Below are positions 7,304-12,174 of a DNA stretch of 12,174 nucleotides, piece by piece. Both the position numbers and the translations under genes were made by a program. The stretch comes from Flavobacterium psychrophilum. GTDB lineage: Bacteria; Bacteroidota; Bacteroidia; Flavobacteriales; Flavobacteriaceae. The notes beneath the pieces are model-generated. The model was not told the origin of the DNA and did not search any database. It saw nothing but the letters and a program-made list of their open reading frames with translations. The stretch is taken from assembly GCA_945897545.1 (NCBI GenBank), contig CAMDGJ010000070.1:1-12174 (forward strand), given 5' to 3'. Position 1 is the stretch's first letter, and each line of letters opens with the position of its first letter.

Positions 7304-8578
7304 ATGGAAATTTTAATAATATTTTTTTTAATACTCCTTAACGGGGTGTTCTCTATGTCTGAAATCGCGTTGATATCGGCACGGAAAAACAGATTAGAAA
7401 CTGCTGCAAAAAAAGGTAACAAAAATGCCCAAATCGCACTCGATTTATCTAATTCTCCCAATAAATTTTTATCTACAGTTCAAATAGGTATAACACTTAT
7501 AGGAATCCTTACTGGTATTTATAGTGGAGACAAAATCACAAAGGATGTTGAAACTTTTATTTTGGGGTTCGAAATAGTAAAACCTTTTGCACATTCGCTC
7601 GCCGTGGGAATTGTAGTGGTTATTTTGACTTTTTTCTCGTTGGTTTTAGGCGAATTATTACCTAAAAGAATTGGTTTAAACCATCCAGAATCTATTGCCA
7701 AAGCCGTTGCATTGCCAATGAAAATAATTTCGATTATTACCGCACCATATATTTGGCTTTTAACTCATTCGACAGAATTTTTATTGAATGTTTTGCAGAT
7801 AAAACCCACTGCCGACGGTAAAGTGACCGAAGAAGAAATCAAAGCCATCATTAAGGAAGGAACTGAAGGGGGTGAAGTACAAGAAATTGAACAAGATATT
7901 GTGGAGCGCGTTTTTCATATTGGCGACCGGAAAATAAATTCCTTAATGACACATAGAAAATCAGTGGTTATGTTACCATTGCATTCGAATATGCTTCAAG
8001 TAAAGGAATTTATGCTCAAGGAGCTGCATTCTATTTATCCGGTTTATGAAGAAAATCATGATGACATAGTAGGAGTCGTAAATTTGAAAAGTATTTTTGC
8101 TAACATTGATGCTGCAAATTTCAATTTGCCAGATATTATGACCGAAGCACCTTTTATGATGGAGCAAACCACTGCCTACAAGGCATTGGAACAATTCAAA
8201 AAATCAGGTATTCATTATGCTTTTGTTTCCGATGAATATGGTGTTTTTCAGGGTATAATTACTTTGAACGACATTCTGGAAGCTTTAGTTGGAGATGCAT
8301 CTGATTTTTATAAAGATGATTTTCAGTTAATCGAAAGAGAAGATGGGACTTGGCTTGTCGACGGGCATTATTCGTTGCACGATTTTCTGACTTATTTCGA
8401 ATTAGATGAACTGATAAATGATTACGAAGTGACCACGGTGAGTGGATTAATAATGACAGAGTTAGCGCATATCCCGAAAGAAGGAGAAAAGTTGGTTTGG
8501 CAAAAAATGGAGTTAGAAGTCATAGATATGGATGGCGTGAAGATTGATAAAGTGATGGTGAAAGCCTTGAAAAATTAA
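7304..8578 (+). CDS. CNNM/CBS/CorC_HlyC-domain membrane transporter (hemolysin-family)
   Basis: This 424-residue inner-membrane protein belongs to the CNNM family, whose members are implicated in magnesium or cobalt/divalent-cation export. The name hemolysin is historical. Order of domains: a CNNM (DUF21) membrane part at about 1-165 with four hydrophobic segments (near 1-20, 55-75, 95-118, 135-160), including SEIALISAR (19-27) and GELLPKRIGL (116-125). Two CBS domains follow at about 209-268 and 278-333, probable adenosine-nucleotide sensors, then a C-terminal CorC_HlyC domain at about 338-423. Length and order are standard, and no piece is missing. It starts 25 bp after adk and ends 69 bp before obgE, all on one strand, so it appears to be part of the same run. 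Which ion it moves cannot be read from sequence. Confidence 0.92.
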   Translation: MEILIIFFLILLNGVFSMSEIALISARKNRLETAAKKGNKNAQIALDLSNSPNKFLSTVQIGITLIGILTGIYSGDKITKDVETFILGFEIVKPFAHSLAVGIVVVILTFFSLVLGELLPKRIGLNHPESIAKAVALPMKIISIITAPYIWLLTHSTEFLLNVLQIKPTADGKVTEEEIKAIIKEGTEGGEVQEIEQDIVERVFHIGDRKINSLMTHRKSVVMLPLHSNMLQVKEFMLKELHSIYPVYEENHDDIVGVVNLKSIFANIDAANFNLPDIMTEAPFMMEQTTAYKALEQFKKSGIHYAFVSDEYGVFQGIITLNDILEALVGDASDFYKDDFQLIEREDGTWLVDGHYSLHDFLTYFELDELINDYEVTTVSGLIMTELAHIPKEGEKLVWQKMELEVIDMDGVKIDKVMVKALKN

Positions 8579-8580
8579 AA

Positions 8581-8600
8581 AGCAGATAGCAGATAGCAGG
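8581..8600 (+). repeat. Short tandem heptamer agcagat before obgE
   Basis: Two exact copies of agcagat (8581-8594) are followed by a partial third, agcagg. They lie directly after the stop of the upstream transporter gene. With the tctaaaa array just downstream, this makes two different heptamer repeats in one 69-bp gap. Confidence 0.7.
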
Positions 8601-8614
8601 TTTCAGTATTGGAA

Positions 8615-8642
8615 TCTAAAATCTAAAATCTAAAATCTAAAA
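8615..8642 (+). repeat. Four tandem tctaaaa heptamers immediately before obgE
   Basis: Four exact tctaaaa units run from 8615 to 8642 and stop five bases before the obgE ATG at 8648. They occupy the ribosome-approach region, which is free of any Shine-Dalgarno sequence. Copy-number change in steps of 7 would alter leader length without touching the coding frame. Any role in expression is inference. Confidence 0.8.
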
Positions 8643-8647
8643 TTAAA

Positions 8648-9649
8648 ATGACTGAAGGAAATTTTGTAGATTATGTAAAAATATATGTTTCTTCCGGAAA
8701 AGGAGGGAAAGGATCTACGCATTTACATAGAGAAAAATTTATTGAAAAAGGTGGTCCGGATGGTGGTGATGGTGGTCGTGGTGGTCACGTTTATTTAGTT
8801 GGAAATAAAGGGCTTTGGACCTTGTTTCACTTGAAATTTGCACGTCATATAAAAGCCGGTCACGGTGGTGATGGTGGTGGAGATAGAAGTACAGGTGCTG
8901 ATGGTGATGATAAGTTCATAGAAGTTCCACTAGGAACTGTTGTAAAAGACAAAGAAACTGGCGAAACCTTATTCGAAATTACCGAAGATGGGGAGAAACA
9001 AATTCTTTCTCGTGGCGGAAAAGGCGGATTAGGCAATTGGCACTTTAGAAGCGCGACGAATCAAACTCCAAGATATTCGCAACCGGGTTTGCCTGGTGTA
9101 GAAATGGATGTAATTTTGGAGCTTAAAGTTTTGGCTGATGTCGGTTTAGTAGGTTTTCCAAATGCTGGTAAATCAACTTTACTATCTGTTTTGACTTCTG
9201 CTAAACCTAAAATTGCCGATTATCCGTTTACGACTTTAAAACCAAATCTTGGAATTGTAGCCTATAGAGATTTTCAATCTTTTGTGATCGCCGATATACC
9301 CGGAATTATAGAAGGTGCAGCCGAAGGAAAAGGGTTGGGACATTATTTCTTACGTCATATTGAAAGAAATTCCACCTTACTATTTTTAGTTCCAGTTGAT
9401 ACTCCTGACATTAAGGCAGAATATGATATTTTAGTAAACGAATTGACAAAATACAATCCAGAAATGCTAGACAAAGAACGTCTTTTAGTAATATCAAAAT
9501 GTGATATGCTAGACGATGAACTTAAAGCAGAATTGAAAATTCAATTAGATAAAGAGTTTGCGGCTATTCCTTATATGTTTATTTCTTCGGTTGCACAACA
9601 AGGACTATCTGAGTTGAAAGATAAACTGTGGAAAATGTTGAATGACTAA
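8648..9649 (+). CDS. obgE: Obg-family GTPase ObgE/CgtA, without OCT domain
   Basis: This is an essential GTPase that binds the large ribosomal subunit during its assembly and links growth to nucleotide state. The 333-residue protein begins with the glycine-rich Obg fold (about 1-160, dense in GG and GDGG turns). The G domain has G1 GFPNAGKST (169-177), switch region DYPFTT (191-196), G3 DIPG (216-219), G4 as SKCD (283-286) rather than the usual NKxD, and G5 SSVA (313-316). The protein ends after the G domain. The C-terminal OCT domain of longer Obg proteins is absent, as in other Bacteroidota. The ATG at 8648 begins [12 protein letters not shown], matching the usual start. It is the last gene of the plus-strand run, before a convergent hairpin. 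Confidence 0.96.
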   Translation: MTEGNFVDYVKIYVSSGKGGKGSTHLHREKFIEKGGPDGGDGGRGGHVYLVGNKGLWTLFHLKFARHIKAGHGGDGGGDRSTGADGDDKFIEVPLGTVVKDKETGETLFEITEDGEKQILSRGGKGGLGNWHFRSATNQTPRYSQPGLPGVEMDVILELKVLADVGLVGFPNAGKSTLLSVLTSAKPKIADYPFTTLKPNLGIVAYRDFQSFVIADIPGIIEGAAEGKGLGHYFLRHIERNSTLLFLVPVDTPDIKAEYDILVNELTKYNPEMLDKERLLVISKCDMLDDELKAELKIQLDKEFAAIPYMFISSVAQQGLSELKDKLWKMLND

Positions 9650-9668
9650 AAGGTGAAATATTTCAGTT

Positions 9669-9696
9669 AAAAGGGTTCTAGAAATAGAGCTCTTTT
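9669..9696. terminator. Shared hairpin terminator between converging genes
   Basis: The arms aaaagggttcta and tagagctctttt form a 12-bp stem with two G-T wobbles, closed by a GAAA tetraloop (9681-9684). The four T at the 3' end serve the plus strand (obgE), and the four A at the 5' end give a T run for the minus-strand glycosyltransferase. It fills the short 54-bp gap between the two stop codons. Confidence 0.7.
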
Positions 9697-9703
9697 GTTG
9701 TGG

Positions 9704-10693
9704 TTATTTGTTATACGTGTCAAATAAATACTGCAAGGTTTCATTAATATTATTGGCTTGAATAGTTGGATTTTCTGTTTCCGTATTCAGCCAATTTTCT
9801 ATAATTTCATCAAAATTGTCTCCTACTTCAAAAACCACCGGAACACCCATTTTTTTCAAAGCAGCCGCATTGCATTCTTGTTCGTAATGATTTTTGATGG
9901 GTATACTTAGTATTTTTTTTCTCAAATATAAAGCTTCGGCAGGAGTTTCAAAACCACCGCCAGTTATAATTCCGTGACAATTAATTAAACTTTCGTTGAA
10001 AAATTTTTGATTTACAGGAAAATATGTAATGTTTCCAACGGAATGTTTAGTTTGAATATCGTTCAAAAACCAATGAAATTGAATGTCTTGAAGTTTATGG
10101 AATGCTTTCTCCAAACAATCCTTTTGGAAAGAAGGTAAGTAAACCGCGATATGTTTTAAGTCTTTAGGTTCGGCTTGAACAATTTGATCTTTGATGATTG
10201 GAGGATGAATAAAAGAATCATATTTTTCAAAATGCAATCCAATATGCTTTGGCGAAGGTGCATAATGTTTGAGAATCATCTCGCCCATAATACTCTTTTT
10301 TTCCGGTCTTGGTGTGTTTTCTGAAACAAAGCTAGCTTGATGACCAAACTGCACTGAATGTACTTTTTGTATTTTACAAGCCAACGAAGTAATAGAATCA
10401 AAATCGTTGATCACAACATCGTAGTCCTTCAAAGGCAATGCTTTGGCGTCTTTATACATTTGAATAGGTTGGATGTTTTTGGCAATACCCCAATAATTTA
10501 ATCCGCCACATTTGCTGTAATGCAAACTACAGCCTTCACTTTTAAATTTTATAGGCAAATCAACATTTAAACTGGCGTAGTTGCCACTAAGAAAGAAATC
10601 GACGTTGCCAATTTTTTTTAAATAAGGATATAATTGAATAGCCCTACTAATGTGCCCATTGCCAGTGGCTTGGATGGCATAAAATATTTTCAT
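9704..10693 (-). CDS. MurG-like glycosyltransferase (MJ1255/VC2487-type family)
   Basis: This cytoplasmic or membrane-associated GT-B glycosyltransferase of 329 residues resembles MurG and its uncharacterised MJ1255/VC2487 relatives. Motifs: N-terminal ATGNGHISRA (9-18), a GxGH-type loop that in MurG sits by the acceptor and diphosphate, then a C-terminal nucleotide-sugar region with GGGFETPAEAL (245-255) and NHYEQECNA (268-276). The first matches the MurG N-terminal loop, and the last two match its donor-site region. The start ATG at 10693-10691 gives MKIFYAIQATGNGH. It follows the LpxH-like gene by 36 bp on the same strand, so the pair probably shares a transcript and a glycolipid or envelope job. 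Donor, acceptor and product cannot be told from sequence. True MurG is usually longer and lies in the cell-division cluster. Confidence 0.8.
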   Translation of the reverse strand: MKIFYAIQATGNGHISRAIQLYPYLKKIGNVDFFLSGNYASLNVDLPIKFKSEGCSLHYSKCGGLNYWGIAKNIQPIQMYKDAKALPLKDYDVVINDFDSITSLACKIQKVHSVQFGHQASFVSENTPRPEKKSIMGEMILKHYAPSPKHIGLHFEKYDSFIHPPIIKDQIVQAEPKDLKHIAVYLPSFQKDCLEKAFHKLQDIQFHWFLNDIQTKHSVGNITYFPVNQKFFNESLINCHGIITGGGFETPAEALYLRKKILSIPIKNHYEQECNAAALKKMGVPVVFEVGDNFDEIIENWLNTETENPTIQANNINETLQYLFDTYNK

Positions 10694-10729
10694 AGATTGT
10701 GTGAAAGTTATTGGATAAAACTATACTAC

Positions 10730-11548
10730 TTAATTTGATAAAATTTTAGAAACAATATCATTTACAGCTTGGACCTCTTTATTTTCAATATCAGGGTGGT
10801 CAGATTTTTTATAATAATGAATCTTCCACTTTTCATTTTTGTATTCTAAAGCAGTGAGGTTTTCTACCCAATCGCCACTATTTAAATATAAGACTTTACC
10901 AAATTTGGTTTTAACCATCTTTTTTTGAGGCATATGAATGTGACCGCAAACTACATAGCTGTATTTTTTTTCGATGGCAATTTCGGCAGCGGTAGTTTCA
11001 AAATTGGAGATAAAAGCAACTGCTCTCTTCACACTATTTTTAATTGCTTTAGAAAAACTTCTCTTTTCTCTTCCGAAAGAAACCAAAATCCAATTGACGA
11101 AACTATTAATCAAAATTAGTAAGTCATATCCCTTTCCTCCTAACTTGGCTAATATTTTTGCGTATCCTTTTGTGGAGGAATCGAAGACATCACCGTGGAA
11201 AATCCAAGTTTTTTTTCCGTCCAAGTCTAAGATTAGTTTATCAACCAATTCTAAGTTTCCTAAAATAAAATCCGAGTATTTTCTCAGAGCTTCGTCGTGG
11301 TTTCCCGTAATGTATATGACGCGAGTTCCTTGATTAGACATTTTTATGATATACCGCAATACCTCCATGTGAGCAACGGGGAAATAGCGTTTACTAAAAC
11401 TCCACATATCGATAATATCGCCGTTTAAAACCAAAGTTTTGGGTTGTATTGATTTTAAATAATGTAGTAATTCCTTGGCGTGGCAGCCGTAAGTTCCAAG
11501 ATGGACATCACTAATTACTACTAAGGGTATTTTCCGTTTTTGTTTCAT
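10730..11548 (-). CDS. LpxH-like metallophosphoesterase (probable UDP-2,3-diacylglucosamine diphosphatase family)
   Basis: This 272-residue calcineurin-type phosphoesterase has all metal-site motifs: DVHLG (14-18), NGDIID (42-47), TGNHDE (81-86), HGD (118-120) and CGHIHMP (201-207). The motif set and MW after GDIID match the LpxH/YbbF group, whose best-known member hydrolyses UDP-2,3-diacylglucosamine to lipid X in lipid A synthesis. The protein is somewhat longer than E. coli LpxH. It has a basic/hydrophobic stretch at about 130-180 (YDLLILINSFVNWILVSFG) that may dock at the inner membrane. The assignment to lipid A synthesis is by family and is not proven. It leads a two-gene minus-strand unit with the glycosyltransferase. 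The start ATG is supported by a promoter box 12 bp upstream. Confidence 0.85.
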   Translation of the reverse strand: MKQKRKIPLVVISDVHLGTYGCHAKELLHYLKSIQPKTLVLNGDIIDMWSFSKRYFPVAHMEVLRYIIKMSNQGTRVIYITGNHDEALRKYSDFILGNLELVDKLILDLDGKKTWIFHGDVFDSSTKGYAKILAKLGGKGYDLLILINSFVNWILVSFGREKRSFSKAIKNSVKRAVAFISNFETTAAEIAIEKKYSYVVCGHIHMPQKKMVKTKFGKVLYLNSGDWVENLTALEYKNEKWKIHYYKKSDHPDIENKEVQAVNDIVSKILSN

Positions 11549-11560
11549 ATTATGTTTTTA

Positions 11561-11568
11561 CAAAACTA
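11561..11568 (-). promoter_or_regulatory. Probable promoter -7 box of the LpxH-like gene
   Basis: Read on the minus strand this is TAGTTTTG, an exact TAnnTTTG match, 12 bases before the ATG at 11548. It predicts a leader of only about 7 bases. No TTG was seen at the expected -33 position. Confidence 0.45.
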
Positions 11569-11658
11569 ACGGCTATATGTTATGATAATGTTTGTTTAGT
11601 ATTATTATTTGGTTTGCCTTAAAGCAAAAAAATCTCCCTATTCTTTTAGAAATTTCCT

Positions 11659-11666
11659 TATTTTTG
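11659..11666 (+). promoter_or_regulatory. Probable promoter -7 box of the TPR gene
   Basis: TATTTTTG matches TAnnTTTG exactly and ends four bases before ATG 11671, so the mRNA may be leaderless or nearly so. The -33 element is not evident. The alternative is that this is chance in AT-rich DNA and that the true promoter lies further upstream, for example near the tttg at 11613-11616. Confidence 0.4.
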
Positions 11667-11670
11667 ACAA

Positions 11671-12174
11671 ATGAAACAAGTAGTACTATTTTTTTTAGTT
11701 TTCCCAATAATGATGTGGTCCCAATCTGATTATAACAAAGCTGAGAAATTATTTAAAGCCGAGAAATATGAGCAAGCACAGCCCGTTTTTGAAAGTTTTT
11801 TAAAAGAAAATCCTTCTCATTTAAAAACGATGGAATATCTAGGAGATATAGCAGGACGCAATAAATCTTGGGACAAAGCTTTAGTATATTATAAAAAGCT
11901 GAAACAACTAAATCCATCCGAGGCCACTTATTATTACAAATACGGTGGAGTGCTTGGGATGAAAGCCAAAGAATCAAGCAAATTGAAGGCTCTCGGAATG
12001 ATTAGCGAAATAAAACAATCATTTGAAAAAGCGATTGAACTAAATCCAAAGCATATCGAAGCGCGGTGGGCGTTAGTTATGATATACATTCAATTGCCCA
12101 GTTTTGTTGGCGGAAGTGAATCAAAAGCGATAAAATATTCTAATGAATTGCTTAAATTATCAGATGTTGATGGC
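11671..12174 (+). CDS. Secreted tetratricopeptide-repeat protein, 3' end beyond the window
   Basis: The first 168 residues are present, and the frame is still open at the window edge. Residues 1-18 form a signal peptide (MKQVVLFFLVFPIMMWSQ) with cleavage probably just after SQ, so the protein is likely periplasmic. From about 19 onward it shows TPR helices: YNKAEKLFKAEKYEQAQPVF, then EYLGDIAGRNKSWDKALVYY, and a third block IKQSFEKAIELNPKHIEARW. The pattern of Ala, Gly, Tyr and Pro at helix turns is typical. LPSFVGGSESKA at about 147-158 resembles a loop seen in related Bacteroidota TPR proteins. TPR arrays usually bind partner proteins, and no specific partner can be named. The gene is divergent from the LpxH-like gene, with 122 bp between starts. 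Confidence 0.85.
   Translation, partial: MKQVVLFFLVFPIMMWSQSDYNKAEKLFKAEKYEQAQPVFESFLKENPSHLKTMEYLGDIAGRNKSWDKALVYYKKLKQLNPSEATYYYKYGGVLGMKAKESSKLKALGMISEIKQSFEKAIELNPKHIEARWALVMIYIQLPSFVGGSESKAIKYSNELLKLSDVDG

Noticed and set aside
8615..8642. CRISPR-like array
   Set aside because: The units are 7 bp with no spacers between them, so this is a simple tandem repeat. No cas genes are present.
8648..9649. Truncated obgE
   Set aside because: The absence of the OCT domain matches the normal length of Obg proteins in this phylum, and all G motifs are present.
10974..11333. Plus-strand frame of 119 codons
   Set aside because: It is the antisense shadow of the LpxH-like gene, whose metal-site motifs fix the true frame.

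Overview
The window looks like chromosome of a Flavobacterium-type member of the Bacteroidota. Evidence for this: AT-rich DNA, genes without clear Shine-Dalgarno sequences, promoter-like TAnnTTTG boxes, a protein with a type IX secretion (T9SS) C-terminal sorting domain, a short ObgE without the OCT domain, and a core hpt-adk-obgE gene set. No rRNA, tRNA or CRISPR array was seen.

Layout. (1) 1-1412: an almost complete IS1380-family insertion sequence on the minus strand, with matching terminal inverted repeats. Its transposase has two in-frame TAA stops, so it is inactive as read. (2) 1413-4571: a decaying stretch with a small unrecognised ORF (one in-frame TAA near its start) and a large T9SS cell-surface protein gene, broken by a frameshift in its signal peptide and a TAA just before its sorting domain. 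(3) 4647-5480: an intact outer-membrane beta-barrel gene, closed by a good terminator at 5603-5638. (4) 5639-6063: about 430 bp without a convincing gene. (5) 6064-9649: a plus-strand housekeeping run of hpt (purine salvage), adk (adenylate kinase), a CNNM/CBS/CorC membrane transporter and obgE (ribosome-assembly GTPase). Two of its gaps hold period-7 repeats. (6) 9669-9696: a hairpin that can serve both converging units. (7) 9704-11548: a minus-strand pair, an LpxH-like metallophosphoesterase followed by a MurG-like glycosyltransferase, plausibly envelope glycolipid functions. (8) 11671-12174: the start of a secreted TPR protein running off the window, divergent from the phosphoesterase gene.

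How it fits together. The right-hand two thirds is ordinary conserved chromosome. The left third is an accessory surface-protein locus beside a dead IS. Every one of the three genes between 12 and 4571 carries at least one in-frame TAA, while every gene from 4647 to the end reads through intact. I did not find convincing evidence of a new multi-gene system. The most informative signals are the clustered gene decay, the palindrome over the transposase start codon, the heptamer repeats between housekeeping genes and the phosphoesterase-glycosyltransferase pair.
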